Positions 43,243 to 50,795 of a DNA stretch of 50,795 bases are shown one piece after another. The first letter of the stretch is position 1; the number at the start of each line of letters is the position of its first letter. The position numbers and the translations under genes are program-made. Origin of the DNA: Novosphingobium sp. 17-62-19 (GTDB lineage: Bacteria > Pseudomonadota > Alphaproteobacteria > Sphingomonadales > Sphingomonadaceae); the NCBI RefSeq assembly GCF_002256775.1, contig NZ_NCII01000008.1, positions 1 through 50,795 on the forward strand. Direction: 5' to 3'. The notes beneath the pieces were generated by a model. That model had not been told where the DNA came from and did not search any database. It saw only the letters and a list, made by a program, of their open reading frames with translations.

Positions 43243-43502
43243 GCCATCGCGCGCTCCGCTTCCTCGCGCCCCTCGCCGTGCTGCAAATGGCCGCGCCCGG
43301 CCCTGCCAACGCGGCCTACATCATGGTGGCATCTTGCGGCGGAAGTGGCGGGATGGTGCCGGTGCGCGTGCCGGGAAAGGACGATGGCAGCAAAAACCTG
43401 CCCTGCTGCAAGGTTTGTCATATCTCAATGCGCAAGCGCTTCGCCGCCGATAGCTGTTGCGGAAACAGCGATGAAGGCGAGGACGATTCCGATGGCGGCT
43501 GA
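43239..43502 (+). CDS. Small exported Cys-rich protein with a CxxCH motif, in the cbb3 operon
   Basis: An 87-residue protein with a signal peptide (MSHRALRFLAPLAVLQMAAP, cleavage near ANA-AY). The mature part holds six Cys: Cys33, the cluster CCKVCH (Cys56, 57, 60, His61) and CC (73, 74), plus an acidic tail EDDSDGG. CKVCH equals the CxxCH haem c attachment motif, and the Cys-rich composition also fits copper or zinc binding. It overlaps ccoS by 4 bp and hemN by 11 bp, so it is translated as part of the oxidase assembly unit. I recognise no named family. Role in metal or haem delivery is inference. Confidence 0.82.
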   Translation: MSHRALRFLAPLAVLQMAAPGPANAAYIMVASCGGSGGMVPVRVPGKDDGSKNLPCCKVCHISMRKRFAADSCCGNSDEGEDDSDGG

Positions 43503-44841
43503 CGTGATGACCGGACCCGAAGTCCTCGGCAAATGGACCTATTGGCCCGAATTGCTGGAGCGCCCGGTGCCGCGCTACACCAGCTATCCCACCGCCGCCG
43601 AATTTGTCGAAGAGAGCTTCGAGGAACGACAGGCAGAAGCGTTGCGCAAGGTGCGCGGTACAGTCTCGCTTTATCTGCATATCCCCTATTGCCGGGAAAT
43701 CTGCTGGTATTGCGGCTGCAACACCGGTGCTGCCAACAAGACCCAACGCCTCGCCGCATACCTCGAAGCGCTGCATCACGAGATCGCTCTGGTTTCGCGC
43801 CACTTGCACCCTTCGGTAAAAGTCTCGCGCATCGCATTTGGCGGAGGCAGCCCGAACGCGATCAAGCCGACCGATTTCGTGCGGCTGGTCGATAGCCTGA
43901 CGCTCAACTTCCGCCTGCAAGACCCGGTTCTGTCAATCGAACTCGATCCTCGCACACTGGCGGCTGACTGGCTCATGGCTATCCGCGGCATTGGCGTGAT
44001 CAAGGCCAGCCTCGGCGTGCAAACGCTTGATCCGCGTGTGCAGGCCGCCATCGGTCGTATCCAACCGCGCGAGATGATCGAACGGGCCACCGAAGGCCTG
44101 CGCAAGGCTGGCGTCAATTCGATCAACTTCGATCTCATGTATGGCCTGCCGTTTCAGACCGACGAGATTCTTGCTGAAACGCTGGATCAGACGGTTGCCA
44201 TGGGTGCAGACCGAGTGGCGTTGTTCGGCTATGCCCACGTCCCCCATATGATCCCGCGCCAACAGCGGATCGATGCCAGCGAATTGCCCGATCAGCGCGT
44301 CCGTTTCCGCATGGCCGCCGAAGGTTATGTGCGGTTGACCGAGGCAGGGTACCAGCCGGTCGGATTCGATCACTTTGCGCTTCCGGGCGATGATCTGGCA
44401 GTCGCTGCAAGTGCAGGGACGCTAAGGCGCAACTTTCAGGGCTTTACCGAAGATCAGTCTCCCGTACTCATCGGCCTTGGTGCGTCCTCGATCAGCGAGT
44501 TTCCCGACCTTTATGTGCAGACCGAGAAGAACGCTGGCCGTTACCGCATGTTGATCGGCGCCGATCAGCTTGCCGGTCGCAAGGGCGTTGTGCGCAGTGC
44601 CGAGGATCGCCACCGGGGCGAGGTCATCACTGATCTGCTGTGCCGGGGCAGGGCAGCGGTCCCGGCAGACCTCATCGCGACCAACCGTGATCGGCTTGAA
44701 CCCTTCATTGCGCGTGGTCTTGCGCGGTTGGACGGCACCATGCTCACGCTGGAACACGGCACCGAAGCCTATGCTCGCTCCATCGCCGCCGTGTTCGATG
44801 CCTATCGGTCAGGTGCCCGCCAGTTCAGTTCAGCAGTGTGA
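43492..44841 (+). CDS. hemN: Oxygen-independent coproporphyrinogen III oxidase
   Basis: A 449-residue radical SAM enzyme that converts coproporphyrinogen III to protoporphyrinogen IX without oxygen. The cluster motif CREICWYCGC has Cys67, Cys71 and Cys74 as ligands, plus the HemN-typical Cys76. Further family marks: VSRIAFGGGSPNAI, GVQTLDPRVQAAIGR, NFDLMYGLPFQT and GYAHVPHMIPRQQRI. ATG 43492 is chosen because GAGGA lies 7 nt upstream; ATG 43507 is the alternative. It supplies haem for the cbb3 oxidase when oxygen is scarce and is the last gene of the operon. Confidence 0.96.
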   Translation: MAADVMTGPEVLGKWTYWPELLERPVPRYTSYPTAAEFVEESFEERQAEALRKVRGTVSLYLHIPYCREICWYCGCNTGAANKTQRLAAYLEALHHEIALVSRHLHPSVKVSRIAFGGGSPNAIKPTDFVRLVDSLTLNFRLQDPVLSIELDPRTLAADWLMAIRGIGVIKASLGVQTLDPRVQAAIGRIQPREMIERATEGLRKAGVNSINFDLMYGLPFQTDEILAETLDQTVAMGADRVALFGYAHVPHMIPRQQRIDASELPDQRVRFRMAAEGYVRLTEAGYQPVGFDHFALPGDDLAVAASAGTLRRNFQGFTEDQSPVLIGLGASSISEFPDLYVQTEKNAGRYRMLIGADQLAGRKGVVRSAEDRHRGEVITDLLCRGRAAVPADLIATNRDRLEPFIARGLARLDGTMLTLEHGTEAYARSIAAVFDAYRSGARQFSSAV

Positions 44842-44861
44842 TCGAGGCCCAAGAATAGCTA

Positions 44862-44884
44862 TGCACCCTGCCTTAGCAGGTGCA
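44862..44884 (+). terminator. Possible hairpin terminator after hemN
   Basis: TGCACCCTGC (44862-44871) pairs with GCAGGTGCA (44876-44884) with one bulged C and a CTTA loop, 21 nt after the hemN stop. No T-run, so only a moderate call. Confidence 0.4.
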
Positions 44885-44955
44885 CAATATGTCTGACTCG
44901 CGTTAAGCCCGCATCCACAACGGATTGCGCGCCAGTTCTGCGCGAGGGAGACGCC

Positions 44956-45570
44956 ATGAAGCCTATCGAAACCATCATGCGCACCGCGCCGGTCATTCCG
45001 GTTCTGGTGGTCGAGAACGTCGATCATGCGCTCCCCATCGCCCGCGCCTTGGTCAAGGGCGGCCTTCGCGTTCTTGAAGTCACGCTGCGCACTGCTGCTG
45101 CGCTCGATGTGATCCACGCGATGAAAGCGGTCGACGGCGCGATTGTCGGCGCGGGGACCGTCACCAATCCTGAGGAATTGAAAGCCGCGATCGACGCGGG
45201 CGCAGAGTTCATCGTCTCGCCGGGGCTGACCGAAAACCTTGGCAAAGCCGCCGTCGCTTCAGGCATCCCGTTCCTGCCCGGCACGGCCAGCGCGGGCGAT
45301 ATCATGCGCGGGCTGGACCTTGGCCTTACGCACTTCAAGTTCTTCCCTGCCTCCACTTCAGGCGGACTTCCTGCATTAAAGGCGTTGGCGGCACCGTTCC
45401 ACCAGTGCAAATTCTGCCCCACCGGCGGCATTACTGCCGCCACCGCGCCGGAATGGCTGGGTTTCGATCCGGTCCTGTGCGTCGGTGGCAGCTGGGTGGT
45501 GGGCAAGGGTACGCCCGATGAAGCGGCGATAGAAGCCGCCGCGCGCGAAGCCTTTGCGCTAGGGAAGTAG
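44956..45570 (+). CDS. eda: 2-dehydro-3-deoxy-phosphogluconate aldolase
   Basis: A 204-residue class I aldolase of the KDPG/KHG family, which splits KDPG into pyruvate and glyceraldehyde 3-phosphate in the Entner-Doudoroff pathway. The TIM barrel shows VLEVTLRT (catalytic Glu), GAGTVTN, FIVSPGLT, and the Schiff-base Lys in LTHFKFFPAST, then FCPTGGIT. GAGGGAGAC precedes the ATG at 44956. It lies 24 bp before the PEPC-family gene on the same strand. Confidence 0.96.
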   Translation: MKPIETIMRTAPVIPVLVVENVDHALPIARALVKGGLRVLEVTLRTAAALDVIHAMKAVDGAIVGAGTVTNPEELKAAIDAGAEFIVSPGLTENLGKAAVASGIPFLPGTASAGDIMRGLDLGLTHFKFFPASTSGGLPALKALAAPFHQCKFCPTGGITAATAPEWLGFDPVLCVGGSWVVGKGTPDEAAIEAAAREAFALGK

Positions 45571-45594
45571 AGAATTCAGGGGAATACAGCGGAT

Positions 45595-48375
45595 ATGAAG
45601 ACGGTCGCCAAGCTCAAGGCCAGGTTGCAGAAACTCCATGAGCGGACGGCCGAAACGCCGCTGTTCAACCCTGTCTTCCAGCTCAGCCACGATCTGTCGC
45701 GCCAGCTTGAAGGCGGCGATCTGTCGCTGAACGATATAGACAGCCTCGTTGCCGAACTGGAATGCGAAGCGCTGCAAAGCCGCGCCGCGCGGCTCAAGCG
45801 GCTGGTCGCGCCGACCGAAGTCCCGGAAAACCTCGCACGGATCGAAGCGCTGAACCCCGAAGAGGCGGGATTCTCCGAATTTCGCCAGCGTTGGGAAAAG
45901 CCGCTGCTCCACGCGGTGTTCACGGCGCACCCCACGTTCCTGCTTTCGCCCGCTCAGTCCGATGCCGTCGCCACCGCCGCGCTCACCGACGATCCTCAAA
46001 GCACCACCGTTTGCACCGTCCCCCACGAAGGGCCGAAGATCACGCTGGAATTCGAACACGTCGAAGTGTGCAATGCGATCCAGCGCGCCGCCACGGCGCG
46101 TGACCGGATCAACGCCACGCTGCTCAGCTACGCCCGCCAGCGCTGGCCGGGCCGGTGGCTCGATTTCCGGCCGCTGCCGTTCCGTTTCGCCACCTGGGTC
46201 GGCTACGATATGGACGGCCGCACAGACATCGGCTGGACCACCTCCATCGCCTTCCGCCTGCGCGAAAAGGCGCAGCGCCTCGCCAGCTACGCCGCGTCCT
46301 TGCGCGCCATTGACGAGGCACACGCCCTGCTCACCACGCTCGATGCTGCACAAGCCCACGCCGCGGAAATGGCCGAACTGTTCTCGTCCGATCTGTCCAG
46401 CACCGAAGCGCTCTCCGCCGCCGCCAACCGGCTTTCGGCTCAAAATCCCGCCAAACTGCTCAGCCTCACCCCGCTGATCGAAGCGCTGGAAACCGAAGCG
46501 AAGACTGCCGACGACAAAGCAGTCGCGCTCGCCACGCTCGCCGCTGCGATGCGGGCAGATGGCCTCGGCATCGGCTGGATTCACTTTCGCGTGAACTCCT
46601 CTCAGCTTCTCAATGCCTTGCGCCGCCGGATCGACCCTGAAGGCACACTGGATCTCGGCAGCAAGAGCGCACTGTCCCGCTTGCGCGAACTGCTGGCCGA
46701 AGTGCAGCCGCTGCGCGTCAACTTCGGCGCGCTGGCGATAGAGACCAGCACAGCAATGCGCCAGTTCCTGGTCATGGTCAAGATGCTGCAGCACATCGAT
46801 TCCGATGCCCCCATCCGCATGTTGATCGCCGAATGCGAACAGCCGCAGACCGTGCTCGCCGCGCTCTATTTCGCCAAGCTGTTCGGCATCGAAGGCAAAG
46901 TCGATGTCTCGCCGCTGTTCGAAACCGAAACCGCGCTGGAACACGGCGGCCGCTTCCTCGAAGCCTTGCTGGCCGAGGAATCCTATCGCAGCTACGCCCG
47001 CGTGCGCGGACGGGTATCGATCCAGACCGGGTTTTCCGACGCCGGCCGCTTCATGGGCCAGCTTCCCGCCGCGCTTGCCATCGAACGCCTGCAGGGCCGA
47101 CTTGCCGAGGCCATGAAGGCCAACGGCCTGACCGATGTCGCCGCGCTGATCTTCAACACCCACGGTGAATCGATGGGCCGCGGCGCGCACCCGGCAGGCT
47201 TTGCCGACCGCCTCACATGGCCGCTGTCCGGCTGGGCACGCCGCCGCTTTGCCAAGGCGGGCGTCACCATCGAACCCGAAGCCAGCTTTCAGGGCGGCGA
47301 CGGCTACCTGTTCTTCCGCAACGACGAACTCGCGCTCGCCACGCTCACCCGCATCGCCGAGGCCGAAGCCGGTGACCTTGACCTCACCGTCAAAGACCCG
47401 TTCTACGATCGCACCGACCTCAGCCTCGATTTTTACCGCTCGATCCGCCGCGTTCAGCGCGAACACCTTGAAAGCGCAACCTATTCCCGCGCGTTGACCG
47501 CATTCGGCCTCGGTCTGCTCAAGACCACCGGCAGCCGCGTCTCGCGCCGCCAGTCCGATATCGGCGCGGACCGCACGATGAGCCTGCGCCAGATCCGTGC
47601 CATCCCGCACAACGCTATCCTTCAACAGATCGGCTATCCGGTAAACGTGATCGCGGGGGCCGGTACGGCTGCGGGCGAGGAAATGGAATCGGTTGCCGAA
47701 TTGCTCGGCCGTTCTGACCGGGGCAACCAGCTCGTGCGCCTGCTGCGCGCCGCCAATGGCCTTGCCTCGGTCAAGACCGTGGCCGCTCACGGCGAACTGT
47801 TCAACTCCGCCTACTGGGCCAGCCGCCCCTATCGCGGCACGGAAACTGCGCTCGAATCCGCCTGCCTCGCGCTCGCCGAATATCTGACCAAGGACGACAG
47901 GGCAGGGGTCTTCCGCCGCCTGACCTCGCGCCTGCGGGTAGACTGGATGAAGCTCCACCGCCTGCTCTCCCTCGTCCCCGGCCACAAGGCTGGCCGCGAT
48001 CCGGCGCAGGATTCGGACCGCCGCAACATCGGCCTGCTGCAATCGGTGCGCCTCGCGCTGCTGATGCACATGTTCATCCGCGCGGTGCAGGTGCCGCCGT
48101 TCGCGCGTTCAAACGATGTCAGTCGTGATGATGTGCTCGAAATGGTCCTGTCGCTGCGCGTGGACGATGCACTGGCCCAGCTTCGCCGCGCCTATCCAGT
48201 GATCGAACCCGAAATCACCGATTTCGCGGTGGACGAGGAAACCGACTACCCCGATCATCGCGGCGAAGACTACGGCGCCATCCGCGCGCGCTTTATCGAC
48301 CCTATCGAACGCGCCCACGCCCTCAACATCCGCGTCGCAGTCGCCATCGCAAACTACTTCGGTGCGCACGGATAA
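45595..48375 (+). CDS. Phosphoenolpyruvate carboxylase family protein with replaced catalytic residues
   Basis: A 926-residue protein homologous along its length to PEP carboxylase, which makes oxaloacetate from PEP and bicarbonate. PLFET, FTAHPT (His112) and LRQIRAIP are kept. But GGDRDGNP of the canonical enzyme reads GYDMDGRT (203-210), GYSDSAKD reads GFSDAGRF (Lys to Arg485), FHGRGGSIGRGG reads FNTHGESMGRGA (His to Asn521, Arg to His523; Arg529 kept), QGEMIR reads QGGDGY (Arg to Tyr571), and the C-terminal RNTG is GAHG. The reading frame is intact with normal codon usage, so it is under selection. It may be a divergent or regulatory paralogue. Follows eda by 24 bp. Confidence 0.85.
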   Translation: MKTVAKLKARLQKLHERTAETPLFNPVFQLSHDLSRQLEGGDLSLNDIDSLVAELECEALQSRAARLKRLVAPTEVPENLARIEALNPEEAGFSEFRQRWEKPLLHAVFTAHPTFLLSPAQSDAVATAALTDDPQSTTVCTVPHEGPKITLEFEHVEVCNAIQRAATARDRINATLLSYARQRWPGRWLDFRPLPFRFATWVGYDMDGRTDIGWTTSIAFRLREKAQRLASYAASLRAIDEAHALLTTLDAAQAHAAEMAELFSSDLSSTEALSAAANRLSAQNPAKLLSLTPLIEALETEAKTADDKAVALATLAAAMRADGLGIGWIHFRVNSSQLLNALRRRIDPEGTLDLGSKSALSRLRELLAEVQPLRVNFGALAIETSTAMRQFLVMVKMLQHIDSDAPIRMLIAECEQPQTVLAALYFAKLFGIEGKVDVSPLFETETALEHGGRFLEALLAEESYRSYARVRGRVSIQTGFSDAGRFMGQLPAALAIERLQGRLAEAMKANGLTDVAALIFNTHGESMGRGAHPAGFADRLTWPLSGWARRRFAKAGVTIEPEASFQGGDGYLFFRNDELALATLTRIAEAEAGDLDLTVKDPFYDRTDLSLDFYRSIRRVQREHLESATYSRALTAFGLGLLKTTGSRVSRRQSDIGADRTMSLRQIRAIPHNAILQQIGYPVNVIAGAGTAAGEEMESVAELLGRSDRGNQLVRLLRAANGLASVKTVAAHGELFNSAYWASRPYRGTETALESACLALAEYLTKDDRAGVFRRLTSRLRVDWMKLHRLLSLVPGHKAGRDPAQDSDRRNIGLLQSVRLALLMHMFIRAVQVPPFARSNDVSRDDVLEMVLSLRVDDALAQLRRAYPVIEPEITDFAVDEETDYPDHRGEDYGAIRARFIDPIERAHALNIRVAVAIANYFGAHG

Positions 48376-48382
48376 AAACCTA

Positions 48383-49792
48383 TCAGAGCAGCGCGGTCAC
48401 CGTCCAGACCACGCCAACCAGCAAGAACACGCCCGCCACGTCCAACGCAAACCCGGCCTTGACCATCGCCCGCATCGAACAATGCCCCGTCGCCCAAGCG
48501 AGAGCATTCGGCCCAGTCCCGGCGGGCAGCATGAAGCCCCATGTGGCGGCAAAGGCGGCGGGCAGGGCCAGCAGGATCGGGTCCGCCCCCAGCGCGCCCA
48601 CCAGCGCCGCCACCACCGGCATGATACCGCTGGCTGCCGCGATATTGCTGGCAAACTCGGTCACGATGATCACAAACGCCACCAGCACCAATGCTACGAT
48701 CGGCAGCGGCACATGGGCGAGGGGGAGCAGCATTTCGCCCATCCATTTGGTCAGCCCGCTCTCGGTCATGCCCATCGCCATGGCCAACCCGCCGCCGAAC
48801 ATCAGCACCACATCCCACGGCGCGCGATTGGCTTCGGGCCATGTCAGCATCGGTCGGCCCGTGCCATCGGGCAGAACGAACAGCACCAGCCCCGCGATTG
48901 CCGCCACTGTCCCATCGGTAAAGCCGCCCTCGGGAAACCATCCTTCGATCACCGGCTGAAACACCCAAGCGATGAAGGCCAACACCACAACTGGCACCAG
49001 TCGCCGCTCGGCCACGCTCCATTGCGTCGCCTGCGCAATCGCTGCCCGTGCCGCCGCAGGATCAAAGCTGTCGGTATGCAGGCATTGCACCCGCGCGATG
49101 ATCCACCCGGCCAGCGGCACTGCCAGCAGCGCAATCGGCACGCCGTAGAGCGCCCATTGCAGGAACGTCACGCGCGTCCCCAGCGCTGTCTCGATCAGGC
49201 CTGCCGCAATCGCGTTGGTCGGCGTACCGATCAGCGTGGCAAGGCCGCCGATGGACGCCGCAAAGGCAATGCCCATCGGCAAAGCCCCCGCCATGCCCTT
49301 TGTCTCACCTTCCTCGACGCCACCCGCGCGCAGCATGGCAATCGCCATCGGCATCATGATCAGGGCGGTAGAAGTGTTCGAAATGAAGCTCGACAGTACC
49401 GCCGTTGCCATCATCACGCCCATCAGCAGTTGTCCGGGCTTTGCACCCGCCAGACCCATGATGAACAGTGCCAGCCGCCTGTGCAGCCCGGTGCGCTCAA
49501 TCGCCAGCGCGAGAAATGCCCCGCCAATGAACAGGAACATGATCGGCGAGTAATAGGAACTCGCGGTCTTGGTGGCATTGGCCACGCCGGTCAGCGGCAG
49601 GATCAGAAACGGCAGAAATGCAGTGGCCGAAAGCGGCAAAGCCTCGGTCATCCACCACGCCGCCATCCACCAGACCAGCCCAGCCGCACTCCATCCCGCA
49701 TCGGGCATCCCGGCCGGTGCGGTTATCAACTGCGTTACCGTAAAGCCGATTGGCCCCACCCAAAGCCCAATTCTGCGCGCATCCAATGCCAA
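48383..49792 (-). CDS. SLC13/DASS family anion permease
   Basis: A 469-residue membrane protein with about 12 helices, of the divalent anion/sodium symporter family (dicarboxylates, citrate or sulfate). The two substrate-and-sodium motifs are seen as SFISNTSTALIMMP and EFASNIAAASGIMP, related by internal two-fold repeat, each near a hairpin entering the membrane. The family motif GTPTNAIAAGL is present. It is convergent with the PEPC-family gene, 8 bp away, so both may relate to C4 acids. A start slightly downstream cannot be excluded. Confidence 0.92.
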   Translation of the reverse strand: MALDARRIGLWVGPIGFTVTQLITAPAGMPDAGWSAAGLVWWMAAWWMTEALPLSATAFLPFLILPLTGVANATKTASSYYSPIMFLFIGGAFLALAIERTGLHRRLALFIMGLAGAKPGQLLMGVMMATAVLSSFISNTSTALIMMPMAIAMLRAGGVEEGETKGMAGALPMGIAFAASIGGLATLIGTPTNAIAAGLIETALGTRVTFLQWALYGVPIALLAVPLAGWIIARVQCLHTDSFDPAAARAAIAQATQWSVAERRLVPVVVLAFIAWVFQPVIEGWFPEGGFTDGTVAAIAGLVLFVLPDGTGRPMLTWPEANRAPWDVVLMFGGGLAMAMGMTESGLTKWMGEMLLPLAHVPLPIVALVLVAFVIIVTEFASNIAAASGIMPVVAALVGALGADPILLALPAAFAATWGFMLPAGTGPNALAWATGHCSMRAMVKAGFALDVAGVFLLVGVVWTVTALL

Positions 49793-49870
49793 CGGCCCGT
49801 TCCCCCAACCTTGGGGCAGGGCCTAGCAGAGCCTAAGCAAGGCTGGCAAATTCTGACATCCACCCTTTAC

Positions 49871-49936
49871 CCCGTTCGTGTCGAGCGAAGTCGAGACACC
49901 GCGCGAAGTGTCTCGACTTCGCTCGACACGAACGGG
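49871..49936. repeat. Perfect 28-bp inverted repeat (REP-like palindrome)
   Basis: CCCGTTCGTGTCGAGCGAAG at the left (49871-49898 in full) is exactly complementary to 49909-49936, with a 10-nt loop (CCGCGCGAAG). It lies between cysH and the permease gene. Very similar palindromes are scattered in sphingomonad genomes (from memory, not checked). It would also act as a strong transcript end. Confidence 0.9.
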
Positions 49937-49957
49937 TGTTGTGCAAATGGGAACGTC

Positions 49958-50785
49958 TCAGAAAACCGGTTCATACCCCGGAGGCAGTTCATCACCCGGC
50001 TTGGCCGCACCATCCGCGCTATCGGTGGGTGAATGAATGCCGCACTCGGTCTTGTCCCAACCTTTCCACCGGCCAGAACGCGGGTCTTCACCGTCCGCCA
50101 CCTTGCTGGTGCAGGGCGCGCAACCGATCGAAGGATAACCTTGTGCCACCAGCGGATGGGCCGGAAGCCCATGCTCGGCGAAATAGGCCTCAAGCGCAGT
50201 CTTGTCCCACGAAGCCAGCGGGTTGATCTTCAACCGTCCCTGCGCATCCGAATGGTCGATTTCAAAGCGCGGCAGCCCCGAACGCGTCTTGGACTGGAAG
50301 CCCTTGCGCCCGGTCAGCGACGCATCGAAGTGCAGCAATGCCTTGGCCAGCGGCTCCACCTTGCGGATTTCGCAGCACCCATCAGGATCCCATGACCAGC
50401 GCAGCCCATTTTCGTCCTTCTTGGCAATCGCCTCTGCATCAGGCTCGATGATCTGGAGATTGGTCATCCCCAGAAACCCGATCAGTTCATCGCGATAGGC
50501 CACAGTCTCCGCAAAGTGCTTGCCCGTTTCCAGAAAAAGCACCGGGACCGAAGGATCAACTTCGGCAATAAGGTGAAGCAGGACAGCACTTTCCGCGCCA
50601 AAGCTCGAAACCACTGCAAGATCGCCCGCCAGTCCGTCACGGATCACCGAACGCAGCATTTCCTGCGTATCGCTGCCCCGGAACAGATTGTTCAGACGAA
50701 TGGCGTCCGTTTCGACAAAGCGCGGGCGCGTGTCGATCAGGTCGATCTTGCGATTGGCAACCATAGAACTCGGCGTCCTGTCCAT
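49958..50785 (-). CDS. cysH: Assimilatory adenylyl-sulfate (APS) reductase
   Basis: A 275-residue sulfonucleotide reductase that reduces activated sulfate to sulfite with thioredoxin. VVSSFGAESAVLLHL is the nucleotide loop and LFLETGKHFAET follows. The Cys set for a [4Fe-4S] cluster is complete: Cys137-Cys138 (DGCCEIRK) and Cys222, Cys225 (GCAPCTS), indicating APS rather than PAPS as substrate; the catalytic Cys248 lies in ECGIH. ATG 50785 is used; ATG 50764 is possible. Its promoter or upstream cys genes are outside the window. Confidence 0.95.
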   Translation of the reverse strand: MDRTPSSMVANRKIDLIDTRPRFVETDAIRLNNLFRGSDTQEMLRSVIRDGLAGDLAVVSSFGAESAVLLHLIAEVDPSVPVLFLETGKHFAETVAYRDELIGFLGMTNLQIIEPDAEAIAKKDENGLRWSWDPDGCCEIRKVEPLAKALLHFDASLTGRKGFQSKTRSGLPRFEIDHSDAQGRLKINPLASWDKTALEAYFAEHGLPAHPLVAQGYPSIGCAPCTSKVADGEDPRSGRWKGWDKTECGIHSPTDSADGAAKPGDELPPGYEPVF

Positions 50786-50795
50786 GCTTCAATCC

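Noticed and set aside
45559-48069. Minus-strand frame of 836 codons
   Set aside because: It lies exactly opposite the PEPC-family gene; its composition (Gln, His, Arg, Gly rich, no motifs) is that of an antisense frame in GC-rich DNA.
48362-50032. Plus-strand frame of 556 codons
   Set aside because: Antisense to the SLC13 permease; His/Arg/Gln-rich low-quality composition and no family match.
1-50785. tRNA, rRNA or insertion sequence genes
   Set aside because: No cloverleaf-type sequence, rRNA segment or transposase frame could be seen on either strand.

Overview
The window is about 50.8 kb of GC-rich chromosomal DNA from an alphaproteobacterium. It looks like Sphingomonadaceae, probably Novosphingobium or a close relative. 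This is inferred from protein character only (the F1-ATPase zeta inhibitor, an FnrL-type regulator next to ccoNOQP-GHIS-hemN, a sphingomonad-style dispersed palindrome). There is no rRNA, tRNA or CRISPR array in the window.

Left part (1-12.6 kb): two tandem prolyl oligopeptidases (the first cut by the window edge), two paralogous exported Gly-rich proteins, a compact zeta-inhibitor/BolA/monothiol glutaredoxin group closed by two tandem terminators, a Nudix hydrolase, two small membrane proteins, a ModE-type HTH regulator divergent from an aminotransferase, and an AraC regulator overlapping a thiolase-like protein and a CaiB/BaiF CoA-transferase.

Middle (12.6-30.6 kb): a Tad-type trio (TadG-like with a von Willebrand A domain plus two TadE-like pseudopilins). 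The TadG-like gene carries an AT-rich foreign-looking segment of about 0.77 kb inside its vWA domain. A CHRD protein follows, then about 0.75 kb without a convincing gene, argG, a peptidoglycan-binding-domain protein with a hydrophobic C-terminal half, a metallo-beta-lactamase-fold enzyme, an AbrB-type antitoxin/Doc toxin pair with a near-leaderless promoter, an aldehyde dehydrogenase, a cyclopropane fatty acid synthase, an OprO/P-type porin with a PhoB-box-like site, lepA and a DbpA-like DEAD-box helicase.

Right part (30.7-50.8 kb): a CmcJ/NvfI-type oxidoreductase and a flavin reductase, then a microaerobic respiration island. It holds an FNR-type regulator with the Cys set for a [4Fe-4S] cluster, a bestrophin-like channel, OmpW, the cbb3 oxidase genes ccoNOQP, the assembly genes ccoGHIS, a small exported Cys-rich protein with a CxxCH motif, and oxygen-independent coproporphyrinogen oxidase hemN. 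Two near-perfect FNR boxes were found. One lies in front of ccoN. The other lies in front of a short untranslated stretch ending in a strong terminator just upstream of fnr, a candidate FNR-controlled small RNA. After this come eda, a PEP-carboxylase homologue in which several catalytic residues are replaced, an SLC13 permease, a perfect 28-bp inverted repeat and cysH.

Most notable: the candidate FNR-dependent sRNA, the CxxCH mini-protein inside the cbb3 operon, the catalytically altered PEPC homologue, the shared TTAGGTWWACTAAC operator-like site of two distant loci, and the AT-rich insert in TadG.
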